NCBI GenBank assembly: GCA_002733995.1
Contig: NVXR01000010.1
Span: 956 to 35,662 of the forward strand
DNA: 34,707 bases
Direction of reading: 5' to 3'
Origin: Desulfotalea sp.
Lineage (GTDB): Bacteria; Desulfobacterota; Desulfobulbia; Desulfobulbales; Desulfocapsaceae
Shown piece by piece: positions 7,860 through 15,972 of the stretch. Made by a program: the position numbers and the translations under genes. The notes beneath the pieces were generated by a model. It did no database searches and had not been told where the DNA came from. It worked only from the letters and a program-made list of their open reading frames with translations. Numbering within the stretch: the first letter of the stretch is position 1; the number at the start of each line of letters is the position of its first letter.

Positions 7860-9019
7860 GCTGGTGGGAACTTTGCAAAAAAGAATGTGCTGCAATTTTT
7901 AAAAATCCGGCAATTCTCCTGACTATTTTTGGTGGGATTGTCTTTTACTCCTTTCTCTATCCGTTACCCTATGCTCAACAGATTCCACGGGAGCTGAAGG
8001 TCGTGGTGGTGAACCTTGACAACAGTCAGATCAGTAGGCGTCTTGAGAGGATGGTCGATGCCTGCCCCCAGGTACAGCTGAGCGGCAGAGCCCATAGTCT
8101 GGCTGAAGCTCAGAGGATGTTTGTAGATGACAAATTAGCCGGGATTATGGTTATCCCTGAAAACTTTTACCGAGACCTGCTGCAAAATAGACGCCCTACC
8201 CTTTCTTTTGCCGGTGACGCCAGTTATTTCCTTGTGTATGGAACTGTGCTGAAAGGTATGACAGGTGCTGCTCAGACGCTTGCAGCTCAAATTAAGGTGA
8301 AAAGAATGGTTCTGTCAGGTCAGGCAATGGCCTTGGCCTCGAAGCAGTATAGCGCCATAAGACTCAATATATTTTCCGCTTTTAATGAGACCTTAGGCTA
8401 TGTCAATTATGTTATTCCGGCAATTTTTGTCCTTATTCTCCACCATACCCTTTTGATGGGTGCTGGGATATTGGGGGGGGGCCAGAACGAGGAGTTACGT
8501 GCAGGAAAAGGGGATTTTTATTGGCTTAAAGTATCCGCCTTGAAATTGTTGCTGGTCCGTTCAGCGCTCTTTGTAGGTATTTATTGGGTTCTCAGTATGT
8601 ACTATTTCGGGTTTATTTTTTCATTTTATGGCATTCCACAGATCGCGAATTTTTCAGAGTTGAATCTTTTTATAGTGCCCTTTTTATTGTGTACGAGTTT
8701 CTTAGGTATTCTTTTTGGATTAATTTTACCACGTCGCGAACTCGCAACGTTACTTGTTCTGCTCTCGTCCATGCCCCTTGTTTTTGGTTCAGGCTTTGTT
8801 TGGCCCGTATCAGCCATACCTGAAGGAATTGTTAAGGTATTGCAGTTTATACCCGTTATTCCAGCAATGAATGGCCTGATTCGGCTTAATCAGATGGGTG
8901 CGGAATTTATGGATGTCTATCCCCTCTGGCAACAGTTGTGGCTCTGTTCTGCTTTATACGGAGCGCTTTGTTGGTTCCTCCTCCGACGAAAAAAACAAGC
9001 AAACCTAACAATTATATGA
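7856..9019 (+). CDS. ABC-2 type exporter permease, second of a pair
   Basis: This 387-residue protein is paralogous in layout to the preceding one. It has an N-terminal helix (about 22-42) and a periplasmic domain opening with VVVVNLDNSQISRRL, which matches the first permease's IDLDHSQVSR. Five C-terminal helices follow, with SMPLVFGSGFVWPVSAIP in the conserved helix region. The ATG overlaps the previous stop (ATGA at 7856-7859), so both subunits are probably made in equal amounts and form a heterodimer. The gene ends the efflux cassette. No terminator follows; the next 127 nt hold the porin control region. Confidence 0.85.
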   Translation: MSWWELCKKECAAIFKNPAILLTIFGGIVFYSFLYPLPYAQQIPRELKVVVVNLDNSQISRRLERMVDACPQVQLSGRAHSLAEAQRMFVDDKLAGIMVIPENFYRDLLQNRRPTLSFAGDASYFLVYGTVLKGMTGAAQTLAAQIKVKRMVLSGQAMALASKQYSAIRLNIFSAFNETLGYVNYVIPAIFVLILHHTLLMGAGILGGGQNEELRAGKGDFYWLKVSALKLLLVRSALFVGIYWVLSMYYFGFIFSFYGIPQIANFSELNLFIVPFLLCTSFLGILFGLILPRRELATLLVLLSSMPLVFGSGFVWPVSAIPEGIVKVLQFIPVIPAMNGLIRLNQMGAEFMDVYPLWQQLWLCSALYGALCWFLLRRKKQANLTII

Positions 9020-9055
9020 GCTAAATTTCGATGTGCTATTGACTACAAACGAAAA

Positions 9056-9091
9056 AATGTAGTACTACTTTAATTAACTAAATACTACATT
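9056..9091. promoter_or_regulatory. 9-bp inverted repeat in the porin control region
   Basis: AATGTAGTA (9056-9064) and TACTACATT (9083-9091) are perfect inverted copies with an 18-nt AT-rich spacer. A TTGACT box (9039-9044) lies just upstream and TATAAA (9106-9111) downstream, but they are not correctly spaced with each other, so the promoter itself is unsettled. The 9-mer TGTAGTACT (9058-9066) occurs again at 10675-10683, just after the porin stop. This looks like a dimeric regulator site. Confidence 0.45.
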
Positions 9092-9146
9092 AGGTAGAGT
9101 CTGGCTATAAAGGTAGAGGTTGGATAACTATTCAGGGAGGAAATTT

Positions 9147-10664
9147 ATGCTGAAGAAAATTTCAATGCTGGCACTTGCGGGGATGCTGGCATTACCCGCT
9201 GTAGCAATCGCCGGCGGCGGATCAGGTCCTATGGACATGGAACAAAAGATTGAGGAGTTGAGTAGGCAACTCGAAGAGTTGCGTGCGGCGGTGGCGATAC
9301 AAGCAAAGCAGAATATGGCTCTTGCCGAGACTGTGGAAACCCTTGATGAAAATGTTGAGAGCCTTGATGACCGATCAGAAGATTGGGATCTTGCCTCTCG
9401 TTTTAAACTGTCCGGTGACTTTCGTGCCCGCGCGGATTTTTATAATGCCGAGTCAGTGTCGGGGAGAGACATTGACAACGATACTCTTTTAACCAATAGA
9501 GTTCGTTTGAACATGAGGGTAAAAGCCACGGAGAACATAGAGTTCAAAGGTCGTCTCTCCATGTATAAAACATGGGGTAATCAATCCGGCTTTACCGATG
9601 AAAGTGGTGCTATGTGGCCTGTGTTCGATGGTAATGTGACGAGAACTCCTACAGGTAGCAGTGCTTTGTATGTAGATCGTGCCTTTGTGAATTGGAATAA
9701 TATTGCCGGTTTACCGATGTGGTTTTCCATCGGTCGTAGACCTACTACAGATGGTCCCCCCGCCCAGATGCGACTTGGTGTGGACAAACGCATGGCCACC
9801 CCAATGGCTTTTATGGATTGGCCGTTTGATGGCCTATCTCTCGGCTATGCCTGGAACTGGGGTGCAGACACTCTTGGTTCGAGTCGTGTTCGATTTTGCT
9901 ACGGTAGAGGCTTTGAAGCCGGGCTTCAGGATGATGTGTCCAGTACTTTAAACGATATGGATTTTGCTGGTCTTAGTTGGGATGTTATGAAAAAAGGTGA
10001 TCGGTTTGTCTATATCCAGACCTTCATGGCCTTTGATGTAATCAACTATCCTAATTTTCAGGACCCAATCATCAATTCCGCCTTTGGTGATATGAGTGGC
10101 ATGGGTGACAGACAGAATCTGGGTGATGTCTTGCACATCGCTTCGGTATATCAAGATAAGATTGCCGGGTTAAATTATTTTGTTTCGGGTGGTTATTCGC
10201 AGACTATGCCTGATAGTGGTGGAATGTTCAACGATCCATTCTCAGAGACGGGGCCAAACACCGATGACGAAGAAGGTTATTCTCTCTATCTCGGTGTGCG
10301 CTATGACGTAAAGCAGGCTGGACTTAAGTTTGGTGCTGAATTTAACTACGGTTCTCAATATTGGCTGGCCATGGCTCCAGGGCATGATGAGATCTATCAA
10401 TCCAAGCTTGCCGCCAGAGGTCAGGTCTATGAGGTCTACACCATCTGGGATTTGCCCACCGGGGAGGCTCTCTCCAAGTATGCAAAGACATTTGTTCGTC
10501 TTGGTTACCAGCATTACGAGTATGACTATGCCGGTTCTGGAGACTGGAATCTTGCGGCCTTTGATCTCAGTGATGCCGGAGATACTGCAAAATTACAGAT
10601 GATGGGTCTTGATCCTGTGGAAAGTGCCGATCAGGTCTATCTTACCTTTGAGGCGTTCTTTTAA
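9147..10664 (+). CDS. Outer-membrane porin-like protein, DUF3373 type
   Basis: The 505-residue precursor has a clear signal peptide (MLKKISMLALAGMLALPAVAIA, cleavage before GGGSG). An Ala/Glu/Leu heptad-like coiled coil (about residues 30-75) follows, then repeated amphipathic beta strands ending in the aromatic LTFEAFF, as expected for a beta-barrel. The sequence DLASRFKLSGDFRARADF and the later NRVRLNMRVKATENIEFKGRLSMYK match my memory of DUF3373 proteins of Desulfobacterota and Geobacter relatives. Substrate is unknown. The start at 9147 is chosen because GGGAGG lies 6 nt upstream and it gives a proper signal peptide; the TTG at 9120 does not. The gene is monocistronic: it has its own control region and a strong terminator. 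Confidence 0.85.
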   Translation: MLKKISMLALAGMLALPAVAIAGGGSGPMDMEQKIEELSRQLEELRAAVAIQAKQNMALAETVETLDENVESLDDRSEDWDLASRFKLSGDFRARADFYNAESVSGRDIDNDTLLTNRVRLNMRVKATENIEFKGRLSMYKTWGNQSGFTDESGAMWPVFDGNVTRTPTGSSALYVDRAFVNWNNIAGLPMWFSIGRRPTTDGPPAQMRLGVDKRMATPMAFMDWPFDGLSLGYAWNWGADTLGSSRVRFCYGRGFEAGLQDDVSSTLNDMDFAGLSWDVMKKGDRFVYIQTFMAFDVINYPNFQDPIINSAFGDMSGMGDRQNLGDVLHIASVYQDKIAGLNYFVSGGYSQTMPDSGGMFNDPFSETGPNTDDEEGYSLYLGVRYDVKQAGLKFGAEFNYGSQYWLAMAPGHDEIYQSKLAARGQVYEVYTIWDLPTGEALSKYAKTFVRLGYQHYEYDYAGSGDWNLAAFDLSDAGDTAKLQMMGLDPVESADQVYLTFEAFF

Positions 10665-10692
10665 AGAAAAAAGTTGTAGTACTGATGAATGG

Positions 10693-10740
10693 AAAACGGG
10701 TTTGACTGCGATGGGGAATCGTGGTCAAACCCGTTTTTTA
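10693..10740 (+). terminator. Strong intrinsic terminator after the porin gene
   Basis: A perfect 14-bp stem (AAAACGGGTTTGAC at 10693-10706 with GTCAAACCCGTTTT at 10724-10737) ends in a run of six T (10734-10739). It lies 28 nt beyond the porin stop. The A-run on the left could also let it act on the other strand. Confidence 0.92.
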
Positions 10741-10808
10741 TTGCTCAAGCTGAGCTCCTGTTTTACTGTGAAGCCAAATTATATTATTTTTTAACCTGGT
10801 GATGCACG

Positions 10809-11591
10809 ATGCCTATGTTTTCTATCAAAGACTTAAAGACAGGAAAAAGTTTGCCGTCGGATGCCGGTGGGGCCGCGGGTTGCAACTATGCTTTCTTTAA
10901 CAGTTATGGTGGCACGAGCAAGGGACACTATACGTCTCTTAATGTCGGTCTTCATGTGGGGGACGAAAAGTTTGCTGTTCTTGCCAATCGAGAAATTATA
11001 AAAGCTAAAATGGGCGTGCCGTTTCTTCTTTCAGCTCTTCAAGTCCATGGTACTAAAATCCATGTTCAGGAGGAACCGCTTACAGGAGACTTGGAAGTAG
11101 AAGGTTATGACGCACTTATTACAAGTCAGAAGGGTGTGGCGTTGATGGTCCAGCACGCCGATTGCCAACCTGTGCTGCTCTATGATAGTGTCGCCGGAGT
11201 TGTTGCTGCAGTGCACAACGGTTGGCGGGGAAGTGTGCAAGATATACTGGCAAAGGTTGTCACTGTTATGACTCGTGATTATTCTTCTAACCCGAGTGAT
11301 TTGCAGGCTATTGTCGGACCATCTCTTGGACCTTGTTGTGCTGAATTTATCCATTACCAGAGCGAACTTCCCGGGGGCTTTAGGCCGTTCAAGGTTCGTG
11401 AAAGTCATTTTGATTTTTGGCGAATTTCTACGAAACAATTGCTGGATGCAGGTCTGAAAAGAGTCAATATTAGTGTTACTGGAGAATGTACACGCTGCCT
11501 GGTTGATTATTTTTCCTACAGAGAGTCGGTGAAAGCTGCTACTGGGGTAACGGGCCGAAACGGATCTGTGATTGTTCTCAATGAATCTTAA
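10809..11591 (+). CDS. pgeF: PgeF/YfiH family multicopper-oxidase-like (purine nucleoside phosphorylase/peptidoglycan-editing) protein
   Basis: Members of this cytoplasmic family are reported as peptidoglycan-editing factor and as zinc-dependent purine nucleoside phosphorylase/adenosine deaminase (LACC1 homologues). The 260-residue length is normal. The metal-site motifs are all present: QVHG (about residues 78-81), ADCQP (about 118-122), and AVHNGWRGS (about 136-144), followed by GPSLGPCC and the C-terminal GECTRC. Start at 10809; the ATG at 10815 is also possible. The ribosome site (GGTGA) is weak. The response regulator begins 20 nt after its stop, so these probably form one operon, an unusual pairing with no obvious functional reason. 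Confidence 0.9.
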   Translation: MPMFSIKDLKTGKSLPSDAGGAAGCNYAFFNSYGGTSKGHYTSLNVGLHVGDEKFAVLANREIIKAKMGVPFLLSALQVHGTKIHVQEEPLTGDLEVEGYDALITSQKGVALMVQHADCQPVLLYDSVAGVVAAVHNGWRGSVQDILAKVVTVMTRDYSSNPSDLQAIVGPSLGPCCAEFIHYQSELPGGFRPFKVRESHFDFWRISTKQLLDAGLKRVNISVTGECTRCLVDYFSYRESVKAATGVTGRNGSVIVLNES

Positions 11592-11611
11592 GGTACTGAA
11601 TAGTAACTATT

Positions 11612-12283
11612 ATGCGTATACTACTTATTGAAGATGATGTGAAAATCGCCTCATTCATTGAACGTGGCTTTAAGGAAGCGGGTTTTGCCGTAGACAAGTG
11701 TCATGATGGACAGGAGGGGCTGCACAGGGTGCTGGGATGTTCCTACGATGCCGCTGTTGTAGACCTTATGTTGCCCGGTCTTGATGGTCTGTCTGTTATT
11801 GAAACGATGCGACGTGAAGACGTTGATACTCCTGTGCTTATTTTAAGTGCCAAGCAGTCAGTAGACGATAGGATCCAAGGTTTGCAGAGGGGTGGTGATG
11901 ACTATATGGTCAAACCTTTTTCTTTTAGCGAGCTTCTTGCCCGTATTCAGGCACTTATCAGGCGAGATAAGAAAAACACCCAACCTATGAGGCTTAGCAT
12001 TGGTGGGCTTGAAATGGATCTTCTTAAGCATGAGGTCCACAGGGATGGTGTTAAGGTGGAGCTTCCTGTAAAAGAGTACGCCTTGCTTGAGTACATGATG
12101 CGTCATCCGTGCATTGTTGTTTCAAAAACTTCCATTCTTGAAAGGGTGTATGATTATTCTTTTGATCCACAAACCAACGTGGTGGATGTTCTGGTTTGTC
12201 GGTTACGAAATAAAATCGACAAGGACTTCGACCACAAGATGATCCATACCGTACGAGGCGTGGGCTATGTCCTTAAAGATTAG
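11612..12283 (+). CDS. OmpR/PhoB-family response regulator
   Basis: The 223-residue protein has an N-terminal receiver domain with acidic pocket Glu7-Asp8-Asp9, phosphoacceptor Asp51 (VVDLMLPG), Ser79 and Lys101 (VKPFS). A C-terminal winged-helix DNA-binding domain follows, with VKEYALLEYMMRHP and the recognition region TNVVDVLVCRLRNKID, then HTVRGVGYVL. It resembles CusR/PcoR-type regulators, but no metal-related gene is beside it, so the signal is unknown. It overlaps its kinase by 17 nt, so they are coupled. Possible targets in this window are the porin or efflux repeats, but no shared site is obvious. Confidence 0.95.
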   Translation: MRILLIEDDVKIASFIERGFKEAGFAVDKCHDGQEGLHRVLGCSYDAAVVDLMLPGLDGLSVIETMRREDVDTPVLILSAKQSVDDRIQGLQRGGDDYMVKPFSFSELLARIQALIRRDKKNTQPMRLSIGGLEMDLLKHEVHRDGVKVELPVKEYALLEYMMRHPCIVVSKTSILERVYDYSFDPQTNVVDVLVCRLRNKIDKDFDHKMIHTVRGVGYVLKD

Positions 12284-13724
12284 CAGAAACGATCTGTCTT
12301 GGTCCCGCTCCAAAAAAGCCCTACCTGTTTTTTTACTGCTCTGGGCCGGAGGACTTTTGCTGGCGCTAACCTATCTCTTGAGTGCCCGGTCACATCTACA
12401 GTCATTTGAGCAGATTCAAGTAGGGCATCTTCTTGACGCATATTTGGATATGAGTAGTAACTCCAGCCGAGTTGTAGAACGCTTCTCCTTTCAGCACGAT
12501 CAGCTTCCTGATGGTATTGTCTTTGTCCGTATTGTATTTAAAGGAGAACAACTACTGCTGGTCAGTGACGAGCTGAGTGGTTTAAATTTTAAGACTCTGG
12601 TTGGTTTGTTGCCCTCGGCCTCGGAGGTTTGGGTCAAATTGGACGCCGGGGACGGAGGCGTTGGAGATGTACTCACTGTTGTTAGCAGGAAATTTAAGCA
12701 GGGATCTCTTATTCAAGTGGGCAAGGATGGGCGTGGTAGTTATCAGCTGTTTCGGCAGATGCTCAGGTCCACTGTCTTTATATTTTTAACAAGTGCTATT
12801 TTGCTGTGGCCTCTCTCCCTCTATTTTATCAAACTGAGTCTTTCGCCGTTGATTGCAACGAGAGAGAAGGTGGCCGAGCTTTCCGGGGATTCAAAAACAG
12901 AGCTTTTACCAGAGCAGGGAAGTGGGCCTGAACTGGATAATCTCTACAGGCAGATCAATAGTTTGCTCCAGCAAAATCGTCACCTTGTGTCGGAGATGCA
13001 GCAATCTCTTGATAATGTGGCCCACGATCTGCGCACCCCCATGACCAGGCTTCGCTCGGTGGCAGAATATGGATTGCAGGCAGACGGAGATACCGGACGT
13101 TTGCAGGAGGCCTTGTCTGACTGCCTTGAAGAGTCTGATCGGGTTTTGGCGATGCTGCGGATTATGATGAGTGTCGCTGAGGCCGAGTCTGGAACCATGC
13201 GTCTGGAGCGCGAAGAGTGTGATCTTCGGGGAAGTCTCGCTCAGGTGGTGACCCTGTACGAATATGTTGCAGAAGAACAAAATATTGTGGTTACGCTGGA
13301 GGCTTTTTCGCCTGTTGTTCTAGACCTTGATAGTACGCGTATTGCCCAGGTTTGGGCCAATCTTCTGGATAATGGAATTAAATACGGCCATGATGGGGGC
13401 TGGGTCAATATTTCGGTACGATCTGATAATGATACGCTTAGTGTATGTTTTACAGATAATGGTATGGGAATATCCACTTCTGAACAGAATAAAATATGGG
13501 AACGTCTTTATCGAGGTGACAGGAGTAGGTCGCAAAAAGGCTTGGGGCTTGGCCTGAATTACGTACAGGCTGTTGTGGCAGCTCATGGTGGAGAAGTTTC
13601 GGTGAGTAGTACGCTCAACCATGGCAGTTGTTTTCAGGTGGTGTTGCCCTGTAATCAGGTCAGGACGCAGGAGAAGTCGCAGACAAGTGGTGAGTGGTCT
13701 GAGAGTCGTACGTCCGGAATGTAA
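12267..13724 (+). CDS. Membrane sensor histidine kinase, partner of the upstream regulator
   Basis: This 485-residue kinase has two membrane helices (about 19-39 and 168-190) flanking a periplasmic sensor of about 125 residues with no recognisable ligand domain. A HAMP-like linker comes next, then the HisKA helix with VAHDLRTPMTRL (phospho-acceptor His253). The ATPase domain carries the N box (NLLDNGIKYG), G1 (DNGMGIS) and G2 (GLGLGL). The layout is that of CusS/EnvZ-like sensors. The start ATG at 12267 lies inside the response-regulator gene (17-nt overlap). Its last 70 bp overlap the 3' end of the opposing phosphatase-fold gene, so read-through could create antisense RNA. Confidence 0.95.
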   Translation: MSLKISRNDLSWSRSKKALPVFLLLWAGGLLLALTYLLSARSHLQSFEQIQVGHLLDAYLDMSSNSSRVVERFSFQHDQLPDGIVFVRIVFKGEQLLLVSDELSGLNFKTLVGLLPSASEVWVKLDAGDGGVGDVLTVVSRKFKQGSLIQVGKDGRGSYQLFRQMLRSTVFIFLTSAILLWPLSLYFIKLSLSPLIATREKVAELSGDSKTELLPEQGSGPELDNLYRQINSLLQQNRHLVSEMQQSLDNVAHDLRTPMTRLRSVAEYGLQADGDTGRLQEALSDCLEESDRVLAMLRIMMSVAEAESGTMRLEREECDLRGSLAQVVTLYEYVAEEQNIVVTLEAFSPVVLDLDSTRIAQVWANLLDNGIKYGHDGGWVNISVRSDNDTLSVCFTDNGMGISTSEQNKIWERLYRGDRSRSQKGLGLGLNYVQAVVAAHGGEVSVSSTLNHGSCFQVVLPCNQVRTQEKSQTSGEWSESRTSGM

Positions 13725-14395
13725 AAATTGTCTATACGAATGCCTGAACTGTGGAGGATAAAGTCGATTTGTCTGCGTGGAGCATGGCTCGGGTGGGAGG
13801 GCGCGTTGCTAAGGTTGGCGTTTTGCAGCCCGCTTGCAGCAAGAAAAAGATTGAGTTCTCTACTGCCCCAAAAGGTGTTGAAGTCACCTGCAATTATTAC
13901 TTCTTTTTCGGTTCCCTGGGTGAGGGCATGTAGCTGCTCCAGTTGATTTTGGCGATGTCGGTATTTAAGGGAGAGGTGAACTATAAAAATAGCAATGGCC
14001 TTAAGGTCGGTCTGGATGACTAGTCTCTTTAACCCCTCTTCAAAGTAGTGGAAATGGAAATGCTCCACCGATTGTTTTGTAAGGATGGCGTTGCCCTGTT
14101 GCTTGAGCACCGGAACTTTCCTGGCCAGCGAGTTGTGCTTGTATTTTGGCTCTACCACAAGGTTGTAACCTAAGGCATCGGCCACGGTCTGTGCCTGGCA
14201 AAAGTGTCCGGTTCTGTAGGAGCCGGTATCTACTTCAACGAGGGCTACGATGTCCGGATTTACCGAGGCGATAAAATTTAAAATTCGACCGAAATTTACG
14301 GTGCTGTTTTTAAAAAAACCGGAAAAGGGCAGGGGTAAATGGTAACCGTTCTGGTGTCCGGTCCCGTACCGTATGTTGTAAAGAAGAAGTCGCAT
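13655..14395 (-). CDS. Endonuclease/exonuclease/phosphatase (EEP) family protein
   Basis: The 246-residue protein carries the EEP fold signatures in order: LLLYNIRYG at the N terminus (Mg-site Asn), IVALVEVDTGS (Mg-site Glu), IAGDFNTFWGS (catalytic Asp/Asn) and LSDHSPLVC (terminal Asp-His). No signal peptide or membrane segment is evident, so it should be cytoplasmic. The family includes nucleases, lipid phosphodiesterases and other phosphatases, and the substrate cannot be read from sequence. The ATG lacks a clear ribosome site. The gene is transcribed toward the kinase gene and overlaps its end by 70 bp. The 245-nt region upstream is shared with hemC. Confidence 0.88.
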   Translation of the reverse strand: MRLLLYNIRYGTGHQNGYHLPLPFSGFFKNSTVNFGRILNFIASVNPDIVALVEVDTGSYRTGHFCQAQTVADALGYNLVVEPKYKHNSLARKVPVLKQQGNAILTKQSVEHFHFHYFEEGLKRLVIQTDLKAIAIFIVHLSLKYRHRQNQLEQLHALTQGTEKEVIIAGDFNTFWGSRELNLFLAASGLQNANLSNAPSHPSHAPRRQIDFILHSSGIRIDNFYIPDVRLSDHSPLVCDFSCVLT

Positions 14396-14515
14396 ATGAA
14401 TATGATACTTATTTGTGTCGAGAGAGGCAACTGGTAGGCGACAAGAAAGTGCTGCCCCTAGACTGACCTTTAGTGGTCAGTGTGCTTTTACTCTCTTTGG
14501 AAAAATGTAAGGCGC

Positions 14516-14559
14516 AATATTACAATTCTCAATCAGTTACCTGCAGGTAATGTAATATT
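14516..14559. promoter_or_regulatory. Nested palindromes between divergent EEP gene and hemC
   Basis: TTACCTGCAGGTAA (14537-14550) is a perfect 14-bp palindrome. It is enclosed by AATATTACA (14516-14524) and TGTAATATT (14551-14559), a perfect 9-bp inverted repeat. TAATAT at 14553-14558 could be a -10 box toward hemC, though no -35 is evident. A separate 7-bp hairpin, ACTGACC/GGTCAGT, lies at 14462-14481. Its place in a divergent intergenic region suggests an operator for either gene. Confidence 0.5.
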
Positions 14560-14676
14560 CATGGAACGAGCGGCCTAGTTATGTTTTGCAGAGTCTGCTG
14601 TGTATGGTATTCTCACAAGCTTTAATCTGCGAAACGGTATATGAAGAAGTGTATTTCTCTAACTTATTGGAACGAA

Positions 14677-15612
14677 ATGATAACTATAGGCACAAGAAAA
14701 AGTAAGCTTGCAATGTGGCAGACCGAAACCGTCGCCCGTTTTTTAAATGAAGCCGGACTCGAAACCAAGATCAACTCTATGGATACCATAGGTGACAAGG
14801 TTCTTGATAGATCAATTGCAAAAATTGGTAGTAAAGGTGTTTTTACGGTTGAGCTTGAGGAGCAACTGGCAGGTGGTATTACTGACATTGCCGTTCATAG
14901 TGCAAAGGACATGCAATCCATCTTACCGGATGGCTTTGAGTTAATAGCCTTTACAGAGCGGGAAAAGGTCAACGATGTACTGGTGAGCGCCCAAAATGAC
15001 ATTAACATTGAGGATGCGACCAAGCCCCTGGTTATTGGTACATCTTCGGTGCGCAGGCGTGCTTTTTTGCGCAACTATTACCCCCATGTAAAAATTGTTG
15101 AGATGAGGGGTAATCTGCAAACTCGTATTCGCAAAATGCAAGATGGAGATTGTGATGCATTGATGCTTGCCTACGCGGGAGTTAAGCGTATGCAGTACGA
15201 GGATATGATTGTGTATGAATTTGCTACCTCTGAGTTTATCCCGCCTGTTGGACAGGGGTGTATTGCCATAGAAGTGGCCTCATCCATTGACCCCAAAAAA
15301 TTACAACAGGTGCGGGATTGTTTGAATAATACCAGGAGTGAGATTTGCCTGCTTGCCGAACGGGCTTTTCTTAAAAAACTTGAAGGTGGTTGTAGCATTC
15401 CTGCCTTTGGTTATGCCACACTCAGCGCCGATGGCGCCGAAGTGACACTTACTGCAGGGCTTGCAAGCCTTGATGGAACCACAATCCTTCGTAAAACAGA
15501 AAGCGGCAGTGGAGATGATCCTGAAGCCGTTGGCATGAGCGTTGGTGAGTATATTCTTAATAACAAAGGTAGAGAGATGCTGTTGGAGATTCGACGCCAG
15601 CAGGCAGAATAA
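14677..15612 (+). CDS. hemC: Hydroxymethylbilane synthase (porphobilinogen deaminase)
   Basis: HemC joins four porphobilinogens into hydroxymethylbilane, the common precursor of haem, sirohaem and cobalamin, in the cytoplasm. Family blocks are all visible: ITIGTRKSKLAMWQ at the start, DKVLDRSIAKIGSKGVFT, DIAVHSAKDMQ, VIGTSSVRRRA, EMRGNLQTR, and the cofactor-attachment motif LEGGCSIPA (Cys239 binds dipyrromethane). At 311 residues it has the normal length. I choose the ATG at 14677 because homologues begin right at this IGTRKS block. An in-frame ATG at 14641 would add 12 residues, and neither has a strong ribosome site. A cobalamin riboswitch follows 73 nt after the stop. Confidence 0.95.
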   Translation: MITIGTRKSKLAMWQTETVARFLNEAGLETKINSMDTIGDKVLDRSIAKIGSKGVFTVELEEQLAGGITDIAVHSAKDMQSILPDGFELIAFTEREKVNDVLVSAQNDINIEDATKPLVIGTSSVRRRAFLRNYYPHVKIVEMRGNLQTRIRKMQDGDCDALMLAYAGVKRMQYEDMIVYEFATSEFIPPVGQGCIAIEVASSIDPKKLQQVRDCLNNTRSEICLLAERAFLKKLEGGCSIPAFGYATLSADGAEVTLTAGLASLDGTTILRKTESGSGDDPEAVGMSVGEYILNNKGREMLLEIRRQQAE

Positions 15613-15647
15613 GTGAAGAGTTTATAACCCATTGATGGATTGACTGT

Positions 15648-15674
15648 TTGACGGATTTGAGCTAAACGTATAAT
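15648..15674 (+). promoter_or_regulatory. Sigma70-type promoter for the riboswitch transcript
   Basis: TTGACG (15648-15653) and a perfect TATAAT (15669-15674) are 15 nt apart, slightly short. Predicted transcription would begin just before the riboswitch aptamer. A second TTGACT (15640-15645) lies 23 nt from the same -10 and is badly spaced. Confidence 0.6.
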
Positions 15675-15684
15675 CTAAGTAATC

Positions 15685-15850
15685 AAGGTGTTTTCACGAA
15701 GAAAAAAGGGAATTCGGTGTAATTCCGAAACGGGCCCGCCGCTGTGATCGAGGACGAAAGTCACGTATACCACTTAACAGAAATATCCAGGTTGGGGAAG
15801 GTGTGATGAGTAGGATGATTCGGGAGTCAGAATACCTGCCTTGATTCAAC
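15685..15850 (+). ncRNA. Cobalamin riboswitch (adenosylcobalamin aptamer)
   Basis: The order of conserved blocks is that of the B12 box class: AAGGTGTTTTCACG at the start, GGGAATTCGGTG, ATTCCGAAACGGGCCCGCCGCTGT (15717-15741), GGACGAAAGTC, and the closing GTCAGAATACCTGCC (15826-15840). Downstream, CCGGATTA/TAATTCGG (15908-15929) and GAAC/GTTC (15931-15942) can form hairpins. CTTCCT (15955-15960) could pair with the ribosome site GAAGGAG that overlaps and follows it. No T-run is seen, so control of translation is more likely than termination. In most genomes the regulated gene concerns B12 uptake or synthesis; here only a broken mini-gene follows. Confidence 0.93.
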
Positions 15851-15972
15851 GCCCAGCCCTCCGAGGATCAGAGGGTAATGGTGCATATCTGTGGTGAATC
15901 AGGGCCCCCGGATTATCTAAGTAATTCGGAGAACTGGTGTTCTTCGAGTCGTTCTTCCTGAAGGAGTCGGAA

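Noticed and set aside
14462..14481. 7-bp hairpin in the EEP-hemC intergenic region as a terminator
   Set aside because: No gene on either strand ends before it, and the following T-run is short and distant.
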